Assembly: GCA_947484245.1 (NCBI GenBank)
Contig: CANKOT010000006.1
Span: forward strand, 1 to 54,472
Direction: 5' to 3'
DNA: 54,472 nt
Origin: Comamonadaceae bacterium
GTDB lineage: Bacteria > Pseudomonadota > Gammaproteobacteria > Burkholderiales > Burkholderiaceae
The notes beneath the pieces are model-generated. The model had not been told where the DNA came from. It saw nothing but the letters and a program-made list of their open reading frames with translations, and made no database searches. A program made the position numbers and the translations under genes. Shown here piece by piece: positions 1 to 8,104 of this stretch (position 1 is the first letter of the stretch; each line of letters starts with the position of its first letter).

Positions 1-129
1 CAGGATCGCTTGGCCACGCTAGGTTGCGAGCCTTTCAAGGGCACGGGCGATCAGCTTGCCCAAATTGTGAAGTCTGACTTGGTGCGCTGGGCGAAACTGG
101 TGAAAGATTCTGGCGCCAAGATTGATTGA
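1..129 (+). CDS. Bug/TctC-family tripartite tricarboxylate transporter binding protein, C-terminal end (partial)
   Basis: Only the last 42 codons and the TGA stop are present; the gene enters from the left edge in frame 1. The visible tail has the pattern of the Bug (TctC) family C-terminus: a GxxP/GCEPF-like turn, then an amphipathic helix containing DLVRWAKLVKDSGAKID, which matches the family ending of the form D-x-x-RW-x-x-x-I/V-K-x-[AS]-G. Such proteins are periplasmic receptors for carboxylates and feed TctAB permeases or signal to regulators. The substrate cannot be told from the tail. It converges on the cupin gene 19 bases downstream. Confidence 0.75.
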   Translation, partial: QDRLATLGCEPFKGTGDQLAQIVKSDLVRWAKLVKDSGAKID

Positions 130-148
130 CCTTGTTGCTTGACCTCGA

Positions 149-649
149 CTACACCCCGCCGTGGGGGTGGGTCGGGTCAATCCAAAGTACGTTTTCTGGT
201 TTTTCGATGGGTTCAATGTCTAGGTTGACCGAGACAGCCTGTCCATCACTTCGGCACAGCACACATTCCAAAACCTCGGTGGCGCTGGCATTGATTTCTT
301 GATGCGGCACATAAGGCGGCACGTAAATAAAATCGCCTGGGCCAGCTTCTGCGGTGAACTCCAAATGATCGCCCCAACGCATTCTGGCGCGGCCCTTGAT
401 GACATAAATCACACTTTCAAGGGGCCCGTGATGGTGTGCGCCTGTTTTGGCATTGGCGTGGATGGTCACAGTGCCGGCCCATAATTTTTCAGCGCCCACC
501 CTGGCAAAGTTGATGGCCGCTTTTCGATCCATGCCCGGGGTCGACGGCACGTTGCCATCAAGCTGATTGCCAGGCACAACACGCACGCCATCATGCTTCC
601 AGGCGGTTGTTTCTGGTTTATCTGAGTGTGGATGATGATGTTTTGTCAT
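149..649 (-). CDS. small single-domain cupin protein
   Basis: 166 residues. A single RmlC-type cupin barrel is visible: motif 1 around residues 70-86 with H72/H74 and E78 followed by G86, and motif 2 around 93-107 (PGDFIYVPPYVPHQ) supplying H106. These are the usual 3-His/1-Glu metal ligands. The N-terminus is His-rich (HHHPH at residues 4-8) and the C-terminus ends HPHGG, so extra metal contact is possible. The function is unknown; relatives are dioxygenases, isomerases or sensors. The frame stays open upstream to 736, but the ATG at 649 is preferred because the extra 29 codons run through the palindromic promoter region. No strong ribosome-binding site is seen. It is transcribed divergently from the M20 peptidase gene. 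Confidence 0.75.
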   Translation of the reverse strand: MTKHHHPHSDKPETTAWKHDGVRVVPGNQLDGNVPSTPGMDRKAAINFARVGAEKLWAGTVTIHANAKTGAHHHGPLESVIYVIKGRARMRWGDHLEFTAEAGPGDFIYVPPYVPHQEINASATEVLECVLCRSDGQAVSVNLDIEPIEKPENVLWIDPTHPHGGV

Positions 650-679
650 ACTAACTAATTGTTGATTAACATATTGTTT

Positions 680-719
680 GTCAACTATAGGTTTATTCAC
701 ATAATGTTCTATAGTTGAC
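680..719. promoter_or_regulatory. perfect 11-bp inverted repeat, probable operator of the cupin gene
   Basis: GTCAACTATAG at 680-690 and CTATAGTTGAC at 709-719 are perfect inverted arms separated by 18 bases. On the minus strand the arm nearer the cupin gene runs into TTGACA (complement of 679-684), a good -35 hexamer reading towards the cupin start at 649. Next to it lie two related direct half-sites, GTTGACAAACAAT and GTTAATCAACAAT (about 10 of 14 positions alike). The layout, arms about 29 bases centre to centre over a -35 box, is what a dimeric repressor site would look like. The regulator is not identifiable, although GntR- and MarR-type sites often have this TTG-rich form. Confidence 0.55.
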
Positions 720-828
720 GGATGCCGAAAACTCATTTTGAGCCAACTTGTGACTGTTTGTACAGCCTTTTAAAGTGCAGAGCTGCATTTTGAGGTAGTC
801 TGACATTTTTTAAATCACTGATTTGACG

Positions 829-2220
829 ATGAACCGACAAGCTGCAATCCAACGAGCCACTGAGGAATTTGAAAATGGTTCCTTTCAGGCAGTGCTCCGG
901 CAAAGAATCTCTAGACCTACAGAGAGTCAAAATCCCGCCAGATCAGCTGAACTGCTGGCTTATTTAAGTGAGGATCTGCAGCCCGCTTTGCAGCAAATGG
1001 GTTTCCAATGCCGCCTGATCGAGCACCCCAAAGCAAAAGCGCCATTTCTGTTTGCAGAACGATTTGAAGCCGCAGAATTGCCAACCGTGCTGGGCTACGG
1101 CCATGGCGATGTGATTCGGGGGCTGGAGACGGAATGGCGTGAAGGCCTTTCCCCTTGGACTTTGACCGAGCTAGACGGACGCTGGTATGGCCGAGGCATT
1201 GCCGACAACAAGGGTCAACATTCGGTCAATTTGCGGGCCATGGCGTGTGTGTTGGCAGAGCGTGGGTGCTTGGGCTTTAATGCCAAGTTCATCATTGAAA
1301 TGGGTGAGGAAACGGGCTCACCAGGTTTGAAAGATGTCTGCTCAGACTATGCAGACTTGTTCAAGGCAGACCTTTTGGTGGCATCTGACGGCCCCCGACT
1401 GAGAGCAGATCGTCCCACCATTTTCTTGGGTTCACGCGGCTGTCTCAATTTTGACCTCAGTATCGAGGCCCGTTCAGGTGCGCATCACTCTGGCAATTGG
1501 GGTGGACTGATTTCAAACCCTGGCATTCAACTGGCGCATGCCATTGCCTGCTTGGTCACAGACCATGGCGAAATTCTGGTACCGGAATGGAAGCCAAAGT
1601 CATTACCGGATGGCGTCAGGCGTGTGTTGGCCGACTGTGAGGTGGATGGCGGCGCTAATGGCCCGCAAATTGAGCCAGACTGGGGACAGCCGGGTTTGAG
1701 CCCCGCAGAACGGGTCTTTGGTTGGTGCTCCTTCGAGGTTCTGGCCTTCAAGACTGGCAACCCCGACAATCCGGTGAATGCCATTCCTCCCAGAGCAAAA
1801 GCCACCTGTCAATTGCGTTTTGTGGTGGGCATTGACAGCTCAGACATCTTGGACGCTTTGAGGCGGCATTTAGATCGCCATGGATTTGGCTACGTTCAAA
1901 TAGCAGCCGCTCGTGATGAAATTTTTAAGGCCACGCGCATTGATCCTGACGATGCTTGGGTCACTTGGGCTGCCAATTCGTTGAAGCAAACCACCCAAAA
2001 AACGCCCGCCATTTTGCCCAATTTAGGGGGCTCTTTGCCCAATGATATTTTCACGGACGTGCTGGGTTTGAAGACCATTTGGGTACCGCACTCCTATCCA
2101 GGTTGCTCGCAGCATGCGCCCAACGAACATCTGCCGCCAGAGCTTTTGAAAGAGGCTCTTCAAGTCATGACCGGGCTTTATTGGGATATGGGCGCGGGCG
2201 GCACCCCTCACGCCACTTAA
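829..2220 (+). CDS. M20-family metallopeptidase/deacylase (ArgE/DapE/CPG2 type)
   Basis: 463 residues. It is a zinc hydrolase that would release an amino acid from a peptide or N-acyl amino acid in the cytoplasm. M20 landmarks in order: GHGD at 91-94 (H92 first ligand, D94), DNKG at 126-129 (bridging D126), EE at 160-161 (general base and ligand), ASDGP with D187, and a late HAPNE histidine near residue 425. The lid/dimerisation domain lies between about 200 and 370. The ATG at 829 is chosen; a TTG two codons earlier (823) is the only close alternative. No convincing ribosome-binding site is seen. It is followed 42 bases later by a second M20 enzyme, so both probably act on imported peptides. 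Exact substrate unknown. Confidence 0.85.
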   Translation: MNRQAAIQRATEEFENGSFQAVLRQRISRPTESQNPARSAELLAYLSEDLQPALQQMGFQCRLIEHPKAKAPFLFAERFEAAELPTVLGYGHGDVIRGLETEWREGLSPWTLTELDGRWYGRGIADNKGQHSVNLRAMACVLAERGCLGFNAKFIIEMGEETGSPGLKDVCSDYADLFKADLLVASDGPRLRADRPTIFLGSRGCLNFDLSIEARSGAHHSGNWGGLISNPGIQLAHAIACLVTDHGEILVPEWKPKSLPDGVRRVLADCEVDGGANGPQIEPDWGQPGLSPAERVFGWCSFEVLAFKTGNPDNPVNAIPPRAKATCQLRFVVGIDSSDILDALRRHLDRHGFGYVQIAAARDEIFKATRIDPDDAWVTWAANSLKQTTQKTPAILPNLGGSLPNDIFTDVLGLKTIWVPHSYPGCSQHAPNEHLPPELLKEALQVMTGLYWDMGAGGTPHAT

Positions 2221-2262
2221 ACTCATGTGGGCAACAAAGCCAACAATCTCAAAGGACAAATG

Positions 2263-3450
2263 ATGAATGCGCGTTACGATTGTTTTTGCAAATTGACAGA
2301 TCTGCTTGATGCTCAGGAATCCTTGAGCGAAGCCAGACGCCACTTGCACCGATTTCCTGAACTTTCATTTCAGGAAAAATCAACATCACAGTGGGTGGCT
2401 GACAAGCTCCAGGCTTGGGGTTATGACGTGACGCGCAATGTCGGCGGTTATGGACTGGTGGCCAGTTTGAAAAATGGCGAAGGCAAGGGCATTGCATTGC
2501 GCGCCGACATGGATGCACTCCCCATCCAAGAAGAGACTCAAAAGCCCTACGCCAGTGAGCATTCGGGCGCCATGCATGCTTGCGGGCACGATGGCCACAC
2601 CACCATGCTGTTGGGGGCCGCTCAGCAATTGGCCAAAACTCGCAATTTCAAGGGCACAGTTCACTTGGTGTTTCAGCCCGCCGAAGAAGCAGGTAAAAAC
2701 AGTGGCGCGCAGCAAATGATTGCCGATGGCTTGTTTGAGCGTTTTCCCTGCGATGCTATTTTTGGCATTCACAATCATCCGGGCGTGGACGTTGGAACCT
2801 TCATGTTTGGTGTTGGCCCATTCATGTCTGCTTCTGACACCTGCCACATCAAAGTCAAGGGCAAGGGCGGCCATGCTGCCAGGCCTCACCAGACAGTAGA
2901 CCCTGTGGTCATCATGGGAAGTTTGATCATGGCCTTGCAAACGGTGGTGTCTCGCAACATCGACCCCTTGCAAACATCTGTGGTTACCATCGGCAAGGCA
3001 CACGCGGGCAGTGTGGCCAACGTGATTCCTGATACTGCCAGCCTGGCACTCAGCATTCGTTCTTTCAGCCCAGCGGTGCGCGAGTTGTTGGAGCAGAGAA
3101 TTACGAGCCTGGTTCGCTCTCAAGTTGAGTCCTATGGCGGTGAAGTAGACATCGTTTATGAGCGCGGTTATCCCGTCGTCATCAACTCGGCTGCTGAGAC
3201 TGAATTTGCACGTCAGGTTGCTGTTGAGTTGGTTGGCGAAGACAAGGTTGTTTTCCCCTTTGGGCCCGTCACAGGCAGCGAAGACTTTGCCTACTACCTG
3301 ATGCACAAGCCGGGTTGTTTTTTAAGACTGGGGAATGGTCGAGACAGCGCCTTGTTGCACAACCCCAAATACGATTTCAACGACCAAAATTTGTCCTACG
3401 GCGCTGCCTACTGGACGCGACTGGTAGAGCGCTTCTTAGAACAAGCCTGA
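2263..3450 (+). CDS. M20D-family amidohydrolase (hippurate hydrolase/IAA-amino acid hydrolase type)
   Basis: 395 residues, normal for the family. It hydrolyses the amide bond of N-acyl amino acids using a metal pair. Visible signatures: ALRADMDALP at 78-87, ACGHDGH at 106-112 (C107, H109 ligands), QPAEE at 138-142 (E141/E142) and HNHPG at 170-174; the C-terminal TGSEDFAYY block carries a further metal-binding region. AAGGA at 2252-2256 sits 6 bases before the ATG at 2263 and favours it over the ATG at 2260 or the upstream GTG at 2227. It follows another M20 gene and precedes a DUF1993 gene on the same strand, which suggests one transcription unit. The substrate is not predictable beyond N-acyl or N-aroyl amino acids. 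Confidence 0.88.
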   Translation: MNARYDCFCKLTDLLDAQESLSEARRHLHRFPELSFQEKSTSQWVADKLQAWGYDVTRNVGGYGLVASLKNGEGKGIALRADMDALPIQEETQKPYASEHSGAMHACGHDGHTTMLLGAAQQLAKTRNFKGTVHLVFQPAEEAGKNSGAQQMIADGLFERFPCDAIFGIHNHPGVDVGTFMFGVGPFMSASDTCHIKVKGKGGHAARPHQTVDPVVIMGSLIMALQTVVSRNIDPLQTSVVTIGKAHAGSVANVIPDTASLALSIRSFSPAVRELLEQRITSLVRSQVESYGGEVDIVYERGYPVVINSAAETEFARQVAVELVGEDKVVFPFGPVTGSEDFAYYLMHKPGCFLRLGNGRDSALLHNPKYDFNDQNLSYGAAYWTRLVERFLEQA

Positions 3451-3492
3451 CGCCACAATCAACTTATTCATCATTTACCAACCGGAGACTCT

Positions 3493-3999
3493 ATGACCAT
3501 TTCCATGTACCAAGCCAGCGTGCCACGTTTGATCAATGGCTTGACCAATTTATCCCATATTTTGGACAAAGCCCAAGCGCATGCTGAAGCTAAAAAAATT
3601 GATCCCACTGTGTTTGCTTCGATGCGTCTTTCTCCCGATATGTTTCCACTGAGCCGGCAGGTTCAAATTGCTTGCGATGTGAGCAAAGGCCTTGTTGCCA
3701 GGCTAGCAGGGGTTGAGATTCCAAACCACGAAGACACTGAAAAAGATTTGAAAGATTTGCAAGCACGAATCGCCAAAACGATTGCTTTTTTAGAAACCTT
3801 CAAGCCCGCACAAATTGATGGCACAGAAGACAAAGACATTGTCGTGAAACGCGGTGAGAAAGAAACCCATTACAAAGGCATGCAGTATTTGCTGGGCCAC
3901 GGCTTGCCCAATTTGCATTTCCACACCACCACCACTTACAGCATGCTGCGCGCCGGCGGTGTTGAACTGGGCAAGGCCGATTACTTGGGGAAAATCTGA
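3493..3999 (+). CDS. DUF1993 family protein
   Basis: 168 residues. The sequence matches the DUF1993 pattern: an MTISMYQASVPRL start, a helix with FASMRLSPDMFPLSRQVQ near residues 41-58, and a histidine-containing LPNLHFHTTTTYSMLR block near 139-154 with a GVELGKADYLG ending. The fold is expected to be a DinB-like four-helix bundle that may bind metal through these histidines; no enzymatic activity is established. GGAG at 3484-3487 lies just ahead of the ATG. It sits 42 bases after the amidohydrolase and converges with the aspartoacylase-like gene. Confidence 0.85.
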   Translation: MTISMYQASVPRLINGLTNLSHILDKAQAHAEAKKIDPTVFASMRLSPDMFPLSRQVQIACDVSKGLVARLAGVEIPNHEDTEKDLKDLQARIAKTIAFLETFKPAQIDGTEDKDIVVKRGEKETHYKGMQYLLGHGLPNLHFHTTTTYSMLRAGGVELGKADYLGKI

Positions 4000-4031
4000 G
4001 CCTTGCTTTTGGGCTTTGATGCCAAAGTGCG

Positions 4032-5213
4032 TTAGTCGTCCAAGCCAGACATGCCAAGGCGGTGAGCCAAGGGCTTAGGCCCCGCAATTCTGAACATCAC
4101 TTGGCCAGGCCAAGAGAGATAGCCGTCTAGCCTGCGAGAGAACAAGACCCCATCGGTTTGACTCTTGTAGGTGGTGCGGGCTTTAGGTCCATTGGGGTTG
4201 GCGGGGTCAATCACATCGCATATGGCTTGTCCCTTTTTGACCTTGGCGCCAGGCTTGACATGAAACACCAGAAAGCCTGTTCCGTTGCTGTAACCCACAT
4301 CCATGCCGCTGATGGGTGATGCAGGTGTTTTCATTTTCGGCAAAGGGGCTGCTTTTCCGTCAAGCACGCCTTGCCTCACAAGCCATCGATAGAGATTTTT
4401 GGCATCCGATTGGCCTAAAGCGTCACTCACATCGTGCTGGCTTCGCATTTCCAAGGTCACCGACATGCAGCCCTGAGGAATTTGGGCATGTGGAAATTTG
4501 TCTTGTAGCCTCGCCCACAAGGCGCTGTTGACGCCTGAAAAAGTGAGGGTGCTGGGATAGGGGTCGTTGTACATGGTGGCCTCGACACCCAGATCGGCCG
4601 CCAAGGCTTGCAAAGCGCCTTCGTTGCCCAAAGGGCCCTTTGGCCCTTTGACCCAGTCATTGCGTGCCGTGAACAAATGCAAAGCGGCATAAATATCGCA
4701 ATGCAAGTCCAAAACGTAATCGGCGTCTGTACTGAGTTTTTGCATTTCAACGCGCAGCGTCTGAAGCTCATTGGCAGGCTTCATTTCGTTCAAAGCCGCC
4801 AAGGCAGCCTTGCGAATCATCTTCACATTGGCTTCAGGATTGGAGCCAATTTTTTTCCAGACTGTTTGCGCCACTGGTTCTGACAAATCGATCCAATTGC
4901 GATTGAAGTTTTCATGGCTGAGGTGGTTGTAGCGGCCAGAATGAGAGTTGCCTACCAGTTGTGACTGGCCAATGGGATTGACCGTTGGCACCAAAATGAT
5001 TTCCCCTTTAATCAGTCCCTTTTTGTCTGCTTCGGCCAACATGGGCATCAAATGGTGCAGCGCCATGGTGCCTGGCATTTCATTGGCATGAATGGCGGCT
5101 TGCATGTAAACCTTGGGTCTTGCACCAGATTTGCCAAAACTCAGCACAGAAACAGTGCGATGGCTACCAGGCGTCATGCTGGGCAAAGTGACAATTTTCT
5201 TTTTGATGGCCAT
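4032..5213 (-). CDS. succinylglutamate desuccinylase/aspartoacylase-family zinc hydrolase (M14 type)
   Basis: 393 residues. The zinc ligands of the AstE/AspA group are visible: H42 and E45 in IHANEMPG, and H171 in LDLHCD; E255 in TLEMRSQHD is the likely catalytic glutamate. The C-terminal 80 residues contain a lipoyl-like beta segment (FHVKPGAKVKKGQAICDVID), usual in this bacterial subgroup. Members remove acyl groups from amino acids or act as carboxypeptidases; the substrate here is unknown. It stands alone on the minus strand, divergent from the peptide-binding protein gene. Together with the two M20 enzymes and the importer it supports a role in using acylated amino acids or peptides. Confidence 0.85.
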   Translation of the reverse strand: MAIKKKIVTLPSMTPGSHRTVSVLSFGKSGARPKVYMQAAIHANEMPGTMALHHLMPMLAEADKKGLIKGEIILVPTVNPIGQSQLVGNSHSGRYNHLSHENFNRNWIDLSEPVAQTVWKKIGSNPEANVKMIRKAALAALNEMKPANELQTLRVEMQKLSTDADYVLDLHCDIYAALHLFTARNDWVKGPKGPLGNEGALQALAADLGVEATMYNDPYPSTLTFSGVNSALWARLQDKFPHAQIPQGCMSVTLEMRSQHDVSDALGQSDAKNLYRWLVRQGVLDGKAAPLPKMKTPASPISGMDVGYSNGTGFLVFHVKPGAKVKKGQAICDVIDPANPNGPKARTTYKSQTDGVLFSRRLDGYLSWPGQVMFRIAGPKPLAHRLGMSGLDD

Positions 5214-5267
5214 TTTTTAACCTTGAAGCGAAAGAATTTAGTTTATGCCGAATCCGTCTAAATCAAA

Positions 5268-5302
5268 ACCCTAATACCGAATTTATAGATTAGAGTTAGG
5301 GT
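5268..5302. promoter_or_regulatory. nested inverted repeat between divergent genes, possible operator/promoter
   Basis: ACCCTAA (5268-5274) is mirrored by TTAGGGT (5296-5302), and inside it CTAAT (5271-5275) by ATTAG (5289-5293). The 130-base gap separates the desuccinylase-like gene (minus) from the peptide-binding protein gene (plus), so a shared operator would be reasonable. TATAGA at 5284-5289 could be a -10 box reading right, but no good -35 was found. Weak evidence. Confidence 0.3.
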
Positions 5303-5343
5303 GCGATGTGTTGTCACTACTCATTTTTTCTCTGGAGAAGTTC

Positions 5344-7134
5344 ATGAATGAAATTCAAATTAGCAGCTTGCTTGACAAAGTTCGCAGCAAGGACATGACT
5401 CGTCAACAATTCATTCGACGAATGCTGGGTGTTGGCTTGAGCGTTCCCATGGCGGCTCAAATGCTTCTCACATCAGGACTTGCCCAAGCGCAAACCAGTT
5501 CCAGCTACAAGCCTACCAAACGGGGCGGTGGCGGTGCATTGAAATTATTGTGGTGGCAAGGTGCCACGCTGTTGCAGCCTCACTTTGCCAGCGGCACCAA
5601 AGATCAAGAGGGATCACGAATTTTTTATGAACCATTGGCTGCCTGGGATCACGATGGCAACATGGTGCCTATTTTGGCGGCTGAGGTTCCCAGCTCTTCC
5701 AATGGTGGTGTTTCTCGCGACGGCAGGATCATCACTTGGAAGTTGAAGAAAAACGTCCTTTGGCACGATGGCAAGCCATTCACTGCAGATGATGTGGTGT
5801 TTACCGCGGCCTACGCTGCCGACCCTGCAACCTCCGCATACACCAAGGGCTCCTACAGTGACGTCAAAGTCACTAAAGTTGACAGCCATACAGTCAGAGT
5901 CGAATTCCAAAAGGCTTCTCCTTTTTGGGCAGATCCATTGGTCAGCGCAGCTGGGATGATCATTCCCAAGCATATTTTTGAGTCTTTCAAAGGCGCAACA
6001 TCGCGCGATGCACCCGCCAATCTCAGGCCTGTGGGCACGGGTCCCTACAAGTTCACCGACTTCAAACCAGGTGACATGTTGCGCGGCGTGATCAACAACG
6101 ATTACCACGAACCCAACCGACCTTACTTTGACAGCATTGAAATGAAGGGCGGCGGCGATGCAGTTTCGGCAGCTCGCGCTGTCTTGCAAACCGGTGAGTA
6201 CGACTATGCATGGAACTTGCAAGTTGAAGACGAGTTGCTATTGCGCTTGGAGCAAGGCGGCAAAGGGCGGACCAGCATTACGCCCGGCGGCAACATTGAA
6301 TTTATTCAGTTGAACATGGCAGATCCATGGACAGAAATTGAAGGCGAGCGTGCGCACTCAAGCTCAAAGCACCCCATTTTGTCTGACAGAGCTGTGCGCG
6401 AAGCCATCAGCTTGGTTGTCGATCGAGCCAGTGTTCAAAAGTTCATTTATGGCCGTACCGGCATTGCCACTTCCAATTTCCTGAACAACCCCAAACGCTT
6501 TGTTTCTCCGAATACAAAGTTTGAGTTCAATCCGGATAAAGCTGCCCAAATCTTGGAGGCTGCTGGATGGAAAAGAGGCTCCGATGGCATTCGCGAAAAA
6601 GGTGGCAAAAAACTTAAATTGGTTTTCCAAACCTCCATCAATGGTCCTCGCCAAAAAGCACAGCAAATTATCAAGCAAGCCGCTCAAAAGGCCGGCATTG
6701 ACATGGAGTTGAAGTCGGTGCCTGCGTCGGTGTATTTCTCATCGGATCCAGCCAACCCCGATACCTACACCAAGTTCTTTGCCGACATTCAAATGTTCAC
6801 GACCACCATGCCACAGCCTGATCCCGAAGTGTTCATGCAACAATACCAGAGCTCGCAAATTGTAACCAAGGCCAACAAGTGGTTGGGTCGCAATTCAACT
6901 CGCTACAACAACCCAGAATACGACAAACTGTATTTGGCGGCTCAATCTGAAATGGACCCCGTCAAGCGCGCCGCCATGTTCATCAGAATGAACGACATGC
7001 CAATCAATGACATTGCCATCATTCCTTTGGTCTATCGCCCCAGAACAGCCGGTATCGTCAACAACTTGGTTTCCCCGCTGTCAGGTTGGGACAACGACTT
7101 GTGGCTATTGAAAGACTGGTACAAAACCACTTAA
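5344..7134 (+). CDS. peptide/dipeptide ABC transporter substrate-binding protein
   Basis: 596 residues, family 5 solute-binding protein (DppA/OppA-like). It captures peptides or related solutes in the periplasm and delivers them to the permeases encoded next. The N-terminus has FIRRMLGVGLSVPM followed by a hydrophobic stretch and an AQAQ cleavage site near residue 50; the twin arginines (R25-R26) lie close to the hydrophobic core, so export by Tat is possible but not certain. The family region W-K-L-K-K-N-V-L-W-H-D-G-K-P-F-T-A-D-D-V is plain near residue 135-155. GGAG at 5334-5337 lies 6 bases before this ATG, which decides the start over the GTG at 5308. It heads an operon with the genes at 7145-11002. 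Confidence 0.9.
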   Translation: MNEIQISSLLDKVRSKDMTRQQFIRRMLGVGLSVPMAAQMLLTSGLAQAQTSSSYKPTKRGGGGALKLLWWQGATLLQPHFASGTKDQEGSRIFYEPLAAWDHDGNMVPILAAEVPSSSNGGVSRDGRIITWKLKKNVLWHDGKPFTADDVVFTAAYAADPATSAYTKGSYSDVKVTKVDSHTVRVEFQKASPFWADPLVSAAGMIIPKHIFESFKGATSRDAPANLRPVGTGPYKFTDFKPGDMLRGVINNDYHEPNRPYFDSIEMKGGGDAVSAARAVLQTGEYDYAWNLQVEDELLLRLEQGGKGRTSITPGGNIEFIQLNMADPWTEIEGERAHSSSKHPILSDRAVREAISLVVDRASVQKFIYGRTGIATSNFLNNPKRFVSPNTKFEFNPDKAAQILEAAGWKRGSDGIREKGGKKLKLVFQTSINGPRQKAQQIIKQAAQKAGIDMELKSVPASVYFSSDPANPDTYTKFFADIQMFTTTMPQPDPEVFMQQYQSSQIVTKANKWLGRNSTRYNNPEYDKLYLAAQSEMDPVKRAAMFIRMNDMPINDIAIIPLVYRPRTAGIVNNLVSPLSGWDNDLWLLKDWYKTT

Positions 7135-7144
7135 TTGAGACGCT

Positions 7145-8104
7145 ATGTTTCGTTATATTTTGCGGCGATTGATGATCGCCGTCCCCAGTTTACTGGGCAT
7201 CAGTTTGGTGTTGTTCACGGTTTTGGCCATGGCGCCAGGCGATCCATTTTCGGAATTGGTATCCAACCCCAACATTCCACCCGAAGTGGCTTTGGCCTTG
7301 CGCCAGAAGTTTGGCTTGGATGACCCGCTCATGGTTCGCTATTGGAATTGGCTCACAGCCATGCTTCAAGGCGATTGGGGTTATTCTTTCATCAGCCGGA
7401 TCAATGTCGAAACGCTCATCATGCAGCGCATTCCCGTCACCTTGCTGGTGATTGGTTCTTCACAGTTGCTAGCTTTGTGCATTGCCATTCCGGTAGGCGT
7501 TTATGCGGCAACCCGTCCTTATTCCATATTTGACCAAATTGCCAGTACCTTGGCCTTCATTGGTTTTTCACTGCCAACGTTTTTCACGGGTATTTTGCTC
7601 ATTCTGTTTTTCAGTATCCATTTAGACTGGTTGCCTTTTGTCTACCGAGCCGATATTCCCGAAACGGGATGGCGCTTTTTTTGGGAACACTTCAAGCAAA
7701 TGATCATGCCTGTGATGGTCTTGGGCATGTTCCAAGCGGGCGCTTGGACCCGGTATGTGAGGTCTGCTGTGTTGGACGTGATTCGTTTGGATTACGTCAC
7801 CACAGCGCGCTCTAAAGGCTTGTCAGAAAAAGTGGTCATCACAAAGCATGTGCTGCGCAACGCTTTGATTCCAGTGGTGACTTTGGTGGCGCTGCAAATG
7901 CCCGCCATCTTTGGTGGCGCCATTGTCACGGAGCAAATTTTCCGGGTCCCTGGCATTGGCTCTCTCATCATCAGCTCTATGTTGGCCAACGACACGCCGG
8001 TTGTCATGGCCGTCACGTTTGTGTTTTCCACGTTGGTGATCGCGTGCAATCTTTTGGCAGATATTTTGTATGGCTGGCTCGACCCCCGTATCTCTTACAA
8101 CTGA
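7145..8104 (+). CDS. dipeptide/oligopeptide ABC transporter permease, DppB type
   Basis: 319 residues, six expected membrane segments, first at about residues 9-31. It begins with MFRYILRRLMIAVPSLLGIS, the typical DppB/OppB opening, and carries the cytoplasmic coupling (EAA-like) loop DYVTTARSKGLSEKVVITKH near 219-238 followed by LRNALIPVVT. It forms the inner-membrane channel with the DppC-type partner. Its 3' end overlaps the next gene by 35 bases, indicating coupled translation. Confidence 0.92.
   Translation: MFRYILRRLMIAVPSLLGISLVLFTVLAMAPGDPFSELVSNPNIPPEVALALRQKFGLDDPLMVRYWNWLTAMLQGDWGYSFISRINVETLIMQRIPVTLLVIGSSQLLALCIAIPVGVYAATRPYSIFDQIASTLAFIGFSLPTFFTGILLILFFSIHLDWLPFVYRADIPETGWRFFWEHFKQMIMPVMVLGMFQAGAWTRYVRSAVLDVIRLDYVTTARSKGLSEKVVITKHVLRNALIPVVTLVALQMPAIFGGAIVTEQIFRVPGIGSLIISSMLANDTPVVMAVTFVFSTLVIACNLLADILYGWLDPRISYN

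Noticed and set aside
2386..3306. 306-codon open frame on the minus strand opposite the M20D amidohydrolase
   Set aside because: It is the antisense shadow of a gene with clear catalytic motifs; its translation has no family features. The same holds for the minus-strand frame at 8829-9770 opposite the DppC/DppD-type genes.
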